Source of the DNA: Chinchilla lanigera
Taxonomy: Eukaryota; Chordata; Mammalia; Rodentia; Chinchillidae
Direction of reading: 5' to 3'
Assembly: GCF_000276665.1 (NCBI RefSeq)
Contig: NW_004955475.1
Coordinates: 6,847,773-6,911,772 of the forward strand
DNA length: 64,000 nucleotides
The notes below the pieces were generated by a model. The model made no database searches and was not told where the DNA came from. It worked only from the letters and a program-made list of their open reading frames with translations. The position numbers and the translations under genes are program-made. Shown here one piece after another: positions 12,720 to 24,692 of the stretch (position 1 is its first letter; each line of letters begins with the position of its first letter).

Positions 12720-13364
12720 TTAAAAGGATAGTTTTGCAGGATGCATCAATCTGGGTTGGAAATTGCTTTGTTTTTTGACCTGAAATACTTCACTCCAAGC
12801 TCTTCTTGATTTGATAGTTTATGTTGAGAAATCTGACATAATTTTGTTGGGCTTTCCTTTACAGGTGTTCTGTTTCTTCTCTCTATAATGGCATTTGATA
12901 TTCTGTTCTTTTGCTGGATTTCTGGGATCTTGATTATTATATGTCTAGGTGTAGTTTTATTTTGGTTATGGCTAGCTGGGGTTCTATATGCCTCACTTAC
13001 TATATGTCCAATTATTTTCCATGCATGGAAAATTTTCTGCTATTACTGCAAATTTTCTGCAAATATTCTTTTTATGTCATTTGTCTTGACTAATTTTATT
13101 GACACCTATTACACTTATGACACCTATTACTCTTGTGCTATTTCTCTTTGCATCCTCTTACAGTTGATAAATTGATATTTTTCCATTCCTTGTTATTTTT
13201 GAGAGATCTTTCCTTTTATGATAGCTCAAATTTTGTCTTCAAGCTCTGAAGTCTATCTTCAGCTTCATTCAAGTGGTTTTTCAAGCTTTTGATGGAAATT
13301 TTAATTTCCTGGATATCTCTTTGAATCTGTTTCAGACATTCTAGTTCTTTCCGATATTGTTCAT

Positions 13365-13637
13365 TTAACATTTCCATTTTCCTATGCTTGTCTGTTTTTT
13401 ATATCTGTCTTTTCTATATATGTTTTCTTTAGATGAGCTGAGCAGACTTTTCATTATTGTTTTCATTTCTTTTTTCATCTGAGAGATTATTTCTGATCTG
13501 ATTTCCTCTATGGCCTGATAGAGTTGTTTCTTTATTTCAGCTCTGATCATTTCAGGGATTTCCCTTATGTGACTTTCAAATTCTATGTCGATTTCTCCTG
13601 GGCTTGTTGTGGGTGGGGTTGATTTCTGAAATTGCAT
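13365..13637 (-). pseudogene. L1 ORF1 protein remnant, coiled-coil part
   Basis: A 90-codon open frame rich in Glu, Lys, Ile and Met with regular hydrophobic spacing (for example IEEIRSEIISQMKKEMK), as expected for the N-terminal coiled coil of L1 ORF1p, the RNA-binding trimer. It matches the ORF1 region of the other L1s here. The RNA-binding C-terminal part further left is broken by stops. Confidence 0.75.
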
Positions 13638-14547
13638 TTTTGCTCCTATACCTGATCATTTTGGGTGTCAGAGGCAAAGCACTGAATCTCACACTTCCCA
13701 GGAAGCTCTCCAAAGGTCTCTAAGGACCCTACATTTCCTGGGTGTCAGGTTAATGCCAAGATGGCAGCAGGTAGTAGAATACTGGGTCCAGGATCCCCAG
13801 GTAGATGGTGGAGCACAGGGCTCAGACCATAACTGCAATGGTGGTGGAAGGCTGGCCTTTGGTACCAGCGACTCCACTCTATTAATGGACAGCACATGGT
13901 CCTCAGCCATGAACAAAGATGTCAGATGAACCTGGGCTGCTGCCACTTTTTCTATATTGAAGCTATAAATGAAAAAAGTTCAGCATACACATTCTTTTCA
14001 GTGGCACATGGAGCATTTCCCAAAATAGACCACATACTTGTCAATGAAGGAAGATCAAATAATTTTAAAACATTGAAATTATACCATGCATGTTATCAGA
14101 GCATAGCATAATGAAGTAGAATTCAACAACAAAAAATATTCAAATACATTGAAACTTAACAGCATAAATAATCAATGAGTTACAGAAAAAATCAAGAGTG
14201 ATAGAAGATACTTTATATTAATAATTGAGATTGTGAATACAACATACCAGAAAGTATGGGACACAAATCATTATATCCTAAGAGGAAAGTTTGTAGGTAT
14301 GAATACCCACATAACCAAATAGAATGAGCCCAAATTAAAAGGCAGACTGATATATCTCAAAATCCTAGAAAATAAAGAACAATGCCAAACCAAATTTAGA
14401 ACAAGGAATTAAATTATAAAGATCAAAATAGAAAATTGATACCAAAATAATACAAGGAAGTAATGAACTGAAGAGTTGGTTATTTGAACCAATAAGTAAA
14501 GTAGATAAAACCTATAACCCATGTAATTTTTTTAAAGGAGAAAAAAA

Positions 14548-14628
14548 GCTAGGGATATAGATCAGTGACACAGCAACTGCTTGGTAGGTGCAAGGTCCTA
14601 AGTGTAATTCCTGGTTCCAAAAAAAAAT
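14548..14628 (+). mobile_element. ID-type SINE, diverged
   Basis: A tRNA-like body (gggatatagatcagtgacac as degenerate A-box, caaggtcctaagtgtaattcc covering the B-box) followed by a nine-base A tail. It lies inside the L1, and its substitutions suggest an older copy than those at 21,181 or 29,383. Confidence 0.8.
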
Positions 14629-16120
14629 TGTCCATGAAAAAAGGAGAAAAATATCTAAATCAGTTAATTAGAAGTCACAATGAACACTGTCAAATGAAAA
14701 ATATTATTAACAAATATTTTGCAAACCTGTACACCAATAAAATGGAGAATTCAGACAAAAATATAAATTCCTAAGTACATATGAATTACCAAAAGTGATC
14801 AAAGATGATTTGAAAACTCTGAAAAGTCCAATAAAAGGCAATGAAATTAAAAGAGCAATAGATAATTGACTAACAAAAAGGCTATATCCCAATGCATACA
14901 TTGTCGAATTCTACAAAAACTTCAAGAAATTTCTAACATCAGGAATCATCAAGTTTTTTAATGAATTGAAAGGAAGAGAATGCCACCAAAGTCCCTCCTA
15001 GAAGTACCCATTACATTGATTATGAAACCAGACTAAGATCCAGCTAAAAAGCAAAACAATAGACCAATCATTTTAATGACTATAGATCTAAAAATAAACA
15101 AAATAATGGAAAATAGAATGCAATAAATAACAAAAAGATGATACATCTCGATAAAGTAGGCTTCAACTCGAGATTCAAGGATGCTTAAATATATGTAGAT
15201 CAATAAATGTAATATATCATAAAATATGAAGTAAGAAGAAAAATGGCATGACCATCTCAACAGACAAAGAAAAAACCTTTGACAAAATCCAACATCCTTT
15301 CATGATTAAAAACTGAAGAATATAGGTATAGAAGGACCTTATCTCCATTTTATAAAAGCCATTTATGACAAACCTGGCAATATCATATTAAAGAGGTAAA
15401 AACTGAAAGATTTCCCTCTAAAATCAAGAACAAGCTAACAGTCTCCATTATTGCCACTCTTGTCCACCATATTACTTGAAGCATTTGAAACAGCAATTAT
15501 CCAAGAAAAATAAATAAAAGATAAGTATACTAGAGGAAGTAATTAAATTATTATTATTATTTGAAGATGATATATCCCTCTACATAGAAGACCCAAAATA
15601 TCTTCTAAAAACTCATGGAGGTAATAATCAAATTCAGTAATGTAGCAGAATATGCAATCAACAAATGAAAAACACCATTGTTCCTGTACAACATTAAAGA
15701 ACCTACTCAGAAGGAAATTTGGGGAAAATAATATCATTTGCAATATAAAGAAATATTAAATACTCAGGATTAACCTGAGTTAACTTTAAGGATGTTAAAG
15801 TTTTAAATAAGGAAAGCTTTAGTTCTTTGCAAAGGGAGTTCAAAACAGACATCAAAAATAGAAAGATATCCCCTGGATAAGCAGAAACAATATAGCTGAA
15901 CTAGCCATACCTCAAAAATTGATATACAGATTTAATGCAATTCACATTAAAATAACAACAGCATTCTTCACAAAACTGAAGAAAACAATTTTAAAATTCA
16001 TACTGCACCAGAAGAACCCCAAAATAGCCAACTAAATGTTGGATGAAAAGAAAAAAGTACCAGGTATCACAATCCCAAGCATAAATTTATATTACAAAGA
16101 TCCAGTGAGAAAAACAGCAT

Positions 16121-16215
16121 GGCAATTGGGATATATTTCAGTGACACCAGCACTTGCCTGGCAAGTTCAAGGTCCTGAGTTCAATTCCCAGTACCAAAAA
16201 GAAAGAAAGAAGAAC
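16121..16215 (+). mobile_element. ID-type SINE, diverged
   Basis: The body contains cttgcctggcaagttcaagg and the B-box gagttcaattccc, followed by an A/G-rich tail (aaaaagaaagaaag). The A-box is degraded (atttcagtgacac). Inserted in L1 ORF2 sequence, which continues on both sides. Confidence 0.82.
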
Positions 16216-16930
16216 AGCAGGAGAGTGGCACAAAAACAGACATGATAGATAAATGGAACGGCAAAAAGGACGCAAAAGCAATGGCAAACACATCAGACTA
16301 CTTGATCATTGACAAAGGGGCTTAAAAACATACAATAGAAGAAATATGACCTCTTAAATGCTGTTCAGAAACATAGCTATTCACATGTAGAAGACTGAAT
16401 CTGGATCCACGTCTCTCAGATCCACTAAACTAATATCAAAACAGATCAAAGAACTCAATGCTAAAAACCAAAGCACTTAAACTTCTTTGAGGATAAAATA
16501 GGTAAAATTCTTGGAGTCATAGGATAGACAAAGACTTTCTGAAAAGAAACCCAGATGCACATAAAATTGTACTGAGATTCCATAAATCAAATTAGAAAGC
16601 TTCTACACAGTGAAAAAACAATCAATAAAACAAAAAAAAACTTACACAATGGGAAATTACTTTGCCATCTATACCTCAGGTAAAGATTTAAGAGAGAAAA
16701 ATGTAAAGATTTAAAAACTCAGACCACCCAAAATAAAAGACCCAATCACAAAATGTAGAATGAATAGACATGTCTGAGAAAAAGTACAAACGTTGAATAA
16801 ATGCATGAAGTGCAAATTAAAACAACACTGACATTCCACCTACCCCAGAAAGAATGGCCATCATCAAGGAATCAAAACATAAATGCTAATGAGGTCATGG
16901 AGAGAAAGGAACCCCTCCACATTTCATAAC

Positions 16931-17576
16931 CCTAATTCATGAACAATGTAGGCACCAAATAGAAAATCTTAAAATCTGGCACAGGCATATGTGGAAAATT
17001 AAGGGAGGAAATTATTTTATCACAGTTTAACTATGTAAACTTTGACTAAAAAAGTCATTCCATATATATTTAGCTAGTACCAACCACTGTGAATTGTAAT
17101 CCCTAGTACTTCTGGCACTAACAGAGTGTAACATTTCACTAATAGAAATTTTAAAATATGGCAAAAGAGAAAGAGGAACTGACCTCCATTCAATTATTGA
17201 GAACAAAAGCTAATGTAAGAGCTGCTATTCTCAAAGTGTGAGTTTTGAAATCTTCCTGGAAGTTTATATTCAACTGATAGAGGAAAACTGTGAAGGTTAG
17301 ATAGAAAAAAGTAAAGTGGTATTTATCACATCTATCTATATTATATAGTCTAGAATTCTGTTACATGAGCATACAAAGCCGACCAACAGGCTAGGAAATA
17401 TAGTCTAGATTTGTTACAGAGAGGAATATAAAACATTCAATGAACTTTCAGCCATGTATTTGTTTGTTAGCCTGTTTTTTGTTTGTTCATTTTTGACTAC
17501 AAAGCCTTAGATCAAAATGATTGGAAGTGGTGCAGTATGATAGTTCTGTTCTCTGCTATACTGGCTCTGCACTTTA
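16931..17576. other. Unassigned sequence
   Basis: About 650 bases between the L1 and a (TTTA)n tract with no repeat or exon that I recognise. The open frame starting at 17,483 (102 codons) runs into the simple repeat and the B1 SINE, so it is not a gene. Confidence 0.5.
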
Positions 17577-17611
17577 TTTATTTACATATTTATTTATTTA
17601 TTTATTTATTT
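17577..17611. repeat. (TTTA)n microsatellite, B1 tail
   Basis: Repeated ttta units directly preceding a minus-strand B1. This is the decayed poly(A) tail of that SINE read on the other strand. Confidence 0.85.
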
Positions 17612-17757
17612 GAGACAGGGTCTCACTATGCTGTTCAGGGGCTGGTTTTAAACTCCATATATGGCTCAGGCTGGCATAAAATAAGCTCATTGCGATCCTC
17701 CTACATGAGCTTCCTAAGTGCTGGGTTTACATGCATGTGCCACCATGAATGGCTGCA
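17612..17757 (-). mobile_element. B1 SINE (7SL-derived)
   Basis: Starts with tgagacagggtctcacta and carries ctcaggctggc, gatcctcctac, agtgctgggtttaca and tgccaccatgaatggc, the signature blocks of a reversed B1/Alu-type element. B1 is rodent-typical and is the main reason, with ID, for the host call. Confidence 0.92.
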
Positions 17758-17959
17758 CTTTAAAGAGGAATCTGAGTACTACAGTAAGTAGGTAAGGTGA
17801 GGAGCTGGATTCCACGTTCCACTGATGGTACTGGGAAGAAGTTGGGGCTATTTGACCTTGTAAAGGGAAGCATCTCCTTGACCATGTAAACAGAAGGCTC
17901 AGGAATTTAGTCTCTATCTTTAGTTTTCTAAAGAACCATTATAGTGAAGAAGATCGACA

Positions 17960-18344
17960 ATAACCTGAATGTGTCCTCCAAACTTAATCTGTTGAATCTT
18001 AATGGCTAATGTCATACTATTAGGAGCTGGGGCCTTTATGAAGTGATTGTCGTAAGGAAAGAACCCTCAAGAATGGGATTAGGGCCCTTATTAAAGGGCT
18101 TGAGGGGGTTGGTTTATTCTCTTTCCCTTTCCACTATGTGAGAACAGTATCTATCACCCTTTTTGCCCCTTTTCATCTCTGCCACCATGTCAAGATGCAA
18201 TAAGAAGGCCTTGGTCAGTCAGTGAATGCTGGTGCCTTGATTTTAGGCTTCCCAGACTCTTGAATTGGAGTTCATAAATAAATTTATGTTGTTTCTAAAT
18301 CAGTCTGTGACATATTGTTATAGTAGTATGATTGGACTGAGACA
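17960..18344 (+). mobile_element. MLT1-type LTR (old MaLR)
   Basis: Contains the MLT1 sequence order: aacctgaatgtgtcctcc, ttgaatcttaatggctaatg, ggagctggggcctttatg, aatgggattagggccctta, ggtgccttgattttaggctt, aataaatttatgttgtt, and the end ttggactgagaca. No internal sequence or target duplication is evident. It is older than the MaLR LTRs at 3,658 and 61,428. Confidence 0.85.
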
Positions 18345-19446
18345 GTGTTTATGTGGCACCAGGAGCAAAACCTGAGGCTTGGGTGGAAGCTACAGGGAGG
18401 CTGGTTTCATTTTAATAGAAGGAAGAAATATCATTAGTTACAATAAGTGGCTTTTGGAGATAGTGAGCTATTCATTTCCAGAATTTTGAATGAGGCAAAT
18501 CTTAGGAATAATGTTGAATTCATCTGTTATTTCATAGACTGTACTATTTAATCTAAAATAGTTTGCAAAAGTGATACGTTTTAATTCTGCATTCTTTTTC
18601 TTCTATACATTTGCGATTCTTTTTCTGTTTCTAATTTCTGAAGGAGATAACTAGCTGCAGAAAATGAATTGAAATAAACTTTTATGACAAATAAAATTTA
18701 GTATAAAAGGCAATATTAACACTGCAAAATTATTTAGGAATTTCACTTATATACAAACTGAATAGTGACAACCAAAAAATTCAAACTGAGGTAAAATTTG
18801 ATTTCAAGTTTTATGAAAAATGTTCAAGCAACGAATCTTTCAACAATTTGGCATTTCAAGGCTATACCCATTCCAGGAGACTACTAGAGGATGTAATTGA
18901 TTCTGGATCTCAGAATTTTAGGTATTTATTGTGTTTAAGCCAGAAGGTTCTGATATACTTTGCTTTACAATGTATTATGTGCAAATATTATTCAGGAAAA
19001 CAATATACAAGGAGGATTATCCAAAGAAGTAATTTTGAAGAAATTAGTTATTACTGCATTATCAAAAATATGAAAATGTATGCAAAAAATGACTAGCAAG
19101 GGCCTCTGAAATTGCATGTTTAAAATGTCAGGACTGTCTAGAAGTCTTGACTCCATGCATGAAATTCAGTGTCTTTATTGTAAACAGAGATTTGTAGGTG
19201 CTTAGGAAAAAAGGATATGACCTTTACCAGGAACATTAGGGTTAGTCTCGTACAAGAGTTAATATTTATCTTGGATATAACATATGGGTATAATTCACTC
19301 AAACAGTGGTAAAAGACATTTGCATTCACTTAGTCATTCAATAATTAAAAAATATTCTCTACCCAGCTTTATTAAGATCTAAGAATATAGTTTTTCCTTG
19401 TTCTTATGAATCTAACATTCTAGAGAGATAATCAAATGTAATAGTC
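18345..19446. other. Unassigned sequence
   Basis: About 1.1 kb without a repeat I can name. Open frames at 18,848-19,096 (82 codons, plus) and 19,138-19,329 (63 codons, minus) show no domain, signal peptide or splice context. Possibly unique intergenic DNA. Confidence 0.5.
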
Positions 19447-19788
19447 AGTCTTCCCATTACCGTGACCAAATCCCTGACAGACTGAAAGGAGGGTAAGTTC
19501 ATTTAGCCTACAGATTGGAAGTGTTCTGTCCAGGGTTGACTGGTTACAATTCAGAAATTGCATGGTGGAAGGGTCTGGTGGAGGAAAGCTGTTCAACACA
19601 CAACCAAGAGAGAGGGTGAGAAAGAGAGAAAGAGGGAGAGATCTCCTTCAAATCCATGCCATCAGTGACTCACCTTCCCCACTTTGGACCCATCTCCTAA
19701 CAGCACATTCATCCATGCACTTACCAATTGATTAGCATTCTGAAGGCATGAGTCTTTGGAGAAAATAGTTGAGACTCAAACCATAACA
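19447..19788 (-). mobile_element. MaLR-type LTR, reversed and diverged
   Basis: In plus coordinates it opens with agtcttcccattaccgtgac and closes with actcaaaccataaca, the reversed termini also seen in the solo LTR at 56,908-57,268. The middle has the catggtggaag and gacccatctcctaacagc blocks. A GA-rich stretch at 19,610-19,640 lies inside. I could not find a clean target duplication. Confidence 0.75.
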
Positions 19789-20321
19789 ATAACAAGAAAG
19801 AAATAAGCAAGTGCCAGTGATAATAAATAATTTGATGAAAATAAGATAATGAGTGGAGGAAATATCAGGTAGGATTTCATATGTCATTGAAAATAGCTTA
19901 GCTCTTGCTCTAATTCCAATGGGCAGCCATTAGAGGGTTTTGAAAGTATGTTATCCTTCACTATTTGGAAAGTATGGGCAAATTGGAAACAGAGGGACCA
20001 GTTAGGATATTGCATTAGTAGACCATAGAAGTGACAGAGTTGATGGAGCGAAGTATCCAGATTAAGTTATAGGGTTTGACTGTAAGATTAGCAGGACAGG
20101 CTATTGGATAAGAATGGCAAAGACTATTTTAGCACCCTTTTCACCACATTTGCAAATGACCCTATGAGGTCATATATCCACACTAGAGTGTTTTCAACAA
20201 GAAAATGATATGGCCTAACTTATTTTGGAGAAAAATCTCTTCACTTTCATCAGATCACTCTCTACATAGTTCTCTACAATAGATGGGGTGAAGATTGTTA
20301 TTTCCATTTTAATTTTAAGTA
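19789..20321. other. Unassigned sequence
   Basis: About 530 bases between two LTRs with no recognised repeat, RNA or exon. Confidence 0.5.
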
Positions 20322-20812
20322 CTATAGTTTGGATATGATTTCAATGTGTTCTACAAGGGTTCGTATGCTGGAATCTTGGATCCTCAATTTGGTCCTTAAT
20401 ATTGGTAATCCTCTTGAGTCCTTAATATTTGTGGCAATATTAAGAAGTAGTGAGATCTTTATGAAGTGAGACCATGCAGGAGATTGTTAGGTCATCAAAG
20501 TATGGCCTTGGAAGAAATTAATGTAAATTATGTGGAAAACTTTATTAGTTCTTCTGATCATGTTTATAAAAGAACTGATCCCTCCCTCCATCTCCCTTCT
20601 TGTTTATTTATGTTTAATATCTTTCCAAACATGCAACTCCACTATCATGTCATTCAGTATGCCATGTGGCCAGGGGCCGCTCATCAGAGCCAGTTCTGTG
20701 CCATTTGTACTTTAAGTTTCCAAAACTGTGAGCCAAATAAATTTTTTCTTTATAAGAAATAAGTTATCCTCCCTCAGGTATTGCATTGTAGTAATAAAAA
20801 CTCACTAATACA
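20322..20812 (+). mobile_element. LTR of the MaLR/ERVL class
   Basis: Near-complete LTR: starts around ctatagtttggatatgattt, has ggaatcttggatcctcaat, aagaagtagtgagatcttta, ccaaaactgtgagccaaataaa (polyadenylation signal) and ends ctcactaatacag. The terminal layout is that of MaLR LTRs, but I cannot assign the subfamily. Confidence 0.72.
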
Positions 20813-21165
20813 GTAGGAAATCTCACACACAGAGCTCAGATGCTGATTTATAAGTTATCACTAAATCTAAAAACAAGGACATCTATTTACAGCAGCTGGA
20901 ATTGGAATGATCACTTAGATTTTGAAAGGTATTGCATGCATTTTTATCATAGTTTGTTCTCTAGGATGTGTCATTATGTAATACTGAGGGCACAGACAAA
21001 CTATCATTACAGGGGCTAAATATGAGGAAATATTTACAATAAAATACTTATAATACTGACCCATATTAAGAAATACTCTGAAATACCAATGTTTAGCTTC
21101 TTTCAGAGAATATGAAGCTTCGCTGAGAGAAGACCTGTTCAAGTTACCTGGGTTAGGGTTTGGAA
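20813..21165. other. Unassigned sequence
   Basis: About 350 bases; nothing recognised. It ends at the target site of the ID SINE. Confidence 0.5.
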
Positions 21166-21180
21166 ACGTATGAAGAAGTG

Positions 21181-21368
21181 GGGGGCTGGGGATTTAGCTC
21201 AGCGGCAAAGCGCCTGCCTGGCAAGCGCAAGGTCGTGAGTTCNNNNNNNNNNNNNNNNNNNNNNNNNNNNNNNNNNNNNNNNNNNNNNNNNNNNNNNNNN
21301 NNNNNNNNNNNNNNNNNNNNNNNNNNNNNNNNNNNNNNNNNNAAAAAAAAAAAAAAAAAAAAAAAAAA
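21181..21368 (+). mobile_element. Young ID-type SINE with assembly gap inside
   Basis: The least-diverged ID copy in the window: ggggctggggatttagctca, then cgcctgcctggcaagcgcaa, ending at the B-box start where Ns begin. After the gap comes a run of 27 A. Target duplications at 21,166-21,180 and 21,369-21,383 match at 14 of 15 bases (acgtatgaagaagtg versus acatatgaagaagtg). Confidence 0.93.
21243..21342. other. Assembly gap, exactly 100 N
   Basis: A block of exactly 100 N, the usual placeholder for a gap of unknown size. It lies between the B-box and A tail of one ID SINE, whose missing part should be only about 15-30 bases unless more is hidden. Confidence 0.98.
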
Positions 21369-21383
21369 ACATATGAAGAAGTG

Positions 21384-22265
21384 AAAGTGAAAGTATCAGG
21401 GCTCTGGAATGCCTATAGGTTCCTGTGGTCCCCTGTGCTTCACTCTCTTATGGCAATTAATCACATTGTTTGGTTTGTTTCTGCTTATCTTGCCCCACTG
21501 AAAGGTAATCATCCCAACAAGACTCAATCAATATTTGTTGAGGCACATAAATAAGATAAGGAAATGTTTAAGGTATTGATTCTGCTTTGTGGAATATTTA
21601 CACTGAATTGATTTGGGTCATAAAAGCTTGTAAATTTTGTTATTCAGTATTCTATCACAATAATAATACTCTTTACTCCACTTCCTATCTCTTTAACAAA
21701 ATGCCAAATATATTGTCTTTTATTTACCAGAATTTTCTCATTAGAGTATTGTAGTTAGGAGCCAGCTCACTCTCCTATTGTCTCTGTTTACTCATCTAAC
21801 CATTCATCAACTTCTACTGTGAATATCCAGATATTTGTTGTGTTTCCTACTTGACTTGAGGTACCGTTTAGACTTCCCACTAACCTGGAGACCTGAGACC
21901 ATATCACTCATGTGTGCAAACAGTGATTGAAAGATATAGTGAATGTTTGAATATTTAAAATGCTTATTACAGTATAAGACACATTGCCAAGAACCACGGG
22001 ATTTATTTAAAGCAAGGGAGAGTACTTCTAGATGGAGTAATTGGAGTTAAAGCTTTTAACTGTAATGTGTATTTTAATTTAAACACTTACTGTTTACTTT
22101 TACTTTGGGCTCTTCCCTAGTGTCAAAATGACCATAAAAGTTAAATGTTCTTAAATAACTGAGGCATCAAGACAGGCATGAGTTTACAATGAAAGAAGCA
22201 AAAGATGACTTCCAGAACTGCTTCACAGAATAACAAGAAGGATGTCATAAGTGTGTTTAAAATGA
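21384..22265. other. Unassigned sequence
   Basis: About 880 bases of A+T-rich sequence with no named repeat. No exon-like open frame. Confidence 0.5.
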
Positions 22266-23052
22266 GGAAGAGTATTTTTAAGAGGATTAATGGCAAAGTA
22301 TGTTTCATTTAATACATTTTGTAAATATTCCATCCAAAAATTGGCATCTAAAATGGATAGACACTTCTCAGATAAAAAGATACAAAAAACAAGTAAATAT
22401 TTCAAAAAATGTTCAACATTACTGGTCATTTGAAAAGTGCAAAATAACATTGAGATTCCATCTCACTCTAGAAAGAGTGGCTTTCATCAAGAAATCAACC
22501 AATAGCAAATGCTCCTGAGGCTGTGGGGAAAGGAAACAATTTTCCTCTGTGGGTAGGAGTGTAAACTGGTACAACTACTGTATAAATCAGTATGGAGATT
22601 CCTCAAAAAACTAAAACTAGAATTTCCATTTGAACCAACTATTCCCCTTCTAGGTACCTTCCCCAAAGAGTTAAAGTCAACACACCACAGTGATACATGC
22701 TTACCCATGATTATGCCAGCAAAATTTGTAATACCGACATCTTGGAAACAATCAATATGTCTATCAAAAGATAAATGGATAAAGAAAATGTTGTATTTAT
22801 ATACAATGTAGTACTACTCTATCATTAAGAAGGGTAAGCTTTAGACATTTTTAGGTAAATGGATGCATTTTGAAACCATAATCTTAAGTGAACTAAGTCA
22901 GACACACAAGTTTAAATATTACATGATTTCCCCTGTGTGAGAAACCCAAAGTGTAAATAAGGAGCAAAATGGGGAATAGATACTAGAAAGTAGGGCGTAT
23001 TTGTTCAAGTGGAAAGGGGGAAAAGGCAGAGGTTGAAAGGAAGGGAATAGGT
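22266..23052 (+). mobile_element. L1 LINE 3' end
   Basis: C-terminal ORF2 text and 3' UTR in plus orientation. Shared blocks with 7,260-7,900 and 48,650-49,300 include the gagattccatctcac stretch, the aggctgtggggaaagg-like stretch, and the purine-rich tract at 22,990-23,045. A B1 SINE interrupts its end. Confidence 0.9.
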
Positions 23053-23206
23053 CTTTCTTTTTCTTTTGAGACAGGGTTTTGCTAAGTAATTCCAGTTGGC
23101 TTTGACCTCAATATGTAACCCAGGATGACCTTGAACTCATAACAATCCTCCTGCCTGAATCTCACAAGTGTTGGGATTACAGGTGTTTGCCACCACACCT
23201 GACTCA
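23053..23206 (-). mobile_element. B1 SINE with target duplication
   Basis: Reversed B1: tgagacagggttttgctaag, gaccttgaactcataacaat, cctcctgcctgaatctc, gtgttgggattacaggtg, gccaccacacctgac. A 9-base duplication, ggaataggt, flanks it at 23,044-23,052 and 23,207-23,215. Confidence 0.94.
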
Positions 23207-23215
23207 GGAATAGGT

Positions 23216-24140
23216 ATTTGTTTTAAATTTTTAAACTAATTTGTTTTTGATTAGTACATGGTTGTAGTACATGAAGTTAGCAATCATGTTGGGGACTGGG
23301 TGAATGTACATAATACCGCTTGTTCCTTTTTAAAATTTTTTCCCTTCTACTTCCCTCACTCCTTCTCTTTCCCCATTTTCATTCTTCTTGACATTATCAA
23401 TCTTATCTCATGTTTATGGCATATCATGTTTACGTTCATTGAGGTTATTAGGCTTCTGTAAGTGACATATATTTACTCTACTTATTTAAACTTCACTTAT
23501 CTCTCTCCCCTAACCTTCAGTCTCTTGGACTTATTTCCATTTTTGTAAAAGATATATTCCCTAGTCTCTTAATCATTCCTTTAGTGTGCTCTTTTTTCTT
23601 GCTCAAATGAGACCTACTACATATTATTTAAGCTTGTGTGTATAATTTATTTCAGTCAGTGTAATATTTTATATGCACAGGCACTTTCCTAAAAATCTCT
23701 TAAATTTAGCCTTCTTTATAACTGAGTAGTATTTCATTATGTATCAGTCCCACATTGTCTTTATCCAGTTGTCTGTTGATGGGTACACACGCTGTTTTAA
23801 GGATTTAGCTATTAATTGTGTTACTATAAAATTTGCTATGTATATTTTTCTGAATTATGATATCTTTAACTCTTTTTGGAAGATACCTAAAAGGAGGGAT
23901 ATATGCATCACACAGAATGTCTAATTTTCATTATTTGAGGAATTTCCATACTAATTTCCATAGTGGCTGTATTAGTTTACATTCTCATCAACAGCATAGG
24001 AAGGTTCATTTTTCACCACACTCAGACCAGCTTTTGTTATTTTCTGATTTTCTGATGACCTCCATTCTTTCTGGAGAAAGGTGAAATCTTAGTTTTGTTT
24101 AAATTGACATTTCTTTAATGATCAGTGTTGTTGAGCATTT
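23216..24140 (-). mobile_element. L1 LINE 3' end, reversed
   Basis: Pyrimidine-rich 3' UTR read backwards (about 23,320-23,400), then C-terminal ORF2 text such as actgagtagtatttcattatg and gttgtctgttgatgggtaca, as in 8,830-8,910. It stops near 24,140 in the region equivalent to 9,250. With the L1 at 22,266 it forms a tail-to-tail pair. Confidence 0.88.
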
Positions 24141-24584
24141 TTTTAAAAGAAAGAATTGAATGGAAAATACATATAGAACTTTTGTATATCAAGAGAGGAC
24201 GAAGGATTGAGGGGAGGTGAAGAGCATGCAAAAATGAATTAAAATGTGTTATGTACATATATAAAATTAATACAAAAGCAAAATAATTAAAATAGCTACA
24301 CAAATATGTTATTTAACAGGCAATGTAATGTTATACAATGGATATCAAAGATTGAAAGTGTGAGGAAGAATAGTTTTATTGAGCACACTTTCTCTTGTTC
24401 TTTTGTTCATTTGCTTGATACTGTTCTTATTTTTATGATTATGGTAAGTTGTTATCATTTAAACATATCTTCTTATAATAAAAATATTTTATTAAGCCCC
24501 ATGGTAACACAAAGCAAAAATTGATAACAGACAAACCAAAAATAATGAGCAAGGAATCAAAAAACTTAATGAGAATAATGTGCT
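24141..24584. other. Mostly unassigned, possible L1 3' UTR scrap
   Basis: A purine-rich piece at about 24,190-24,215 and a following tatgtacatatataaaatt stretch look like L1 3' UTR, but the match is too short to trust. The remainder is unassigned. Confidence 0.4.
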
Positions 24585-24692
24585 TAAACACAAAGGAATA
24601 CTAGTAAGACATAGAATGGGAAGTTACAGAAACAACTTCTCACTATACTCCCAAAGAACTAGTAAAACAAGAGAATCTACATTCAAAATTAG

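Larger units (their letters stand above)
8551..13945 (-). mobile_element. Long L1 LINE, minus strand
   Basis: Reads right to left as leader (13,650-13,945), ORF1 (about 12,740-13,637), inter-ORF, ORF2 from the ATG at 12,395-12,397, and a 3' region ending near 8,560. At about 5.3 kb this is one of the most complete L1s here. It carries the unclassified repeat at 12,578-12,719. The 3' UTR looks shortened: I see no long G-rich tract before 8,551. Its 5' end abuts a plus-strand L1 at 13,946-13,950. Confidence 0.92.
13950..16930 (+). mobile_element. L1 LINE, 5'-truncated inside ORF2
   Basis: Begins in the endonuclease region (a short open frame at 13,896-14,111 overlaps it) and runs to the C-terminal part of ORF2, losing identity near 16,930. 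The RT box at 15,560-15,571 reads F-E-D-D: both Asp residues are present but the flanking frame is broken. Two ID SINEs lie inside, at 14,548 and 16,121. No clear 3' UTR or tail was found, so the 3' end is uncertain. Confidence 0.9.

Noticed and set aside
13689..13946. 85-codon minus-strand frame as a gene
   Set aside because: It sits in the L1 leader upstream of ORF1 and shows no domain; leaders of this kind often hold chance frames.
24190..24300. Separate L1 3' UTR insertion
   Set aside because: Similarity limited to a short purine-rich stretch; not enough to define an element.
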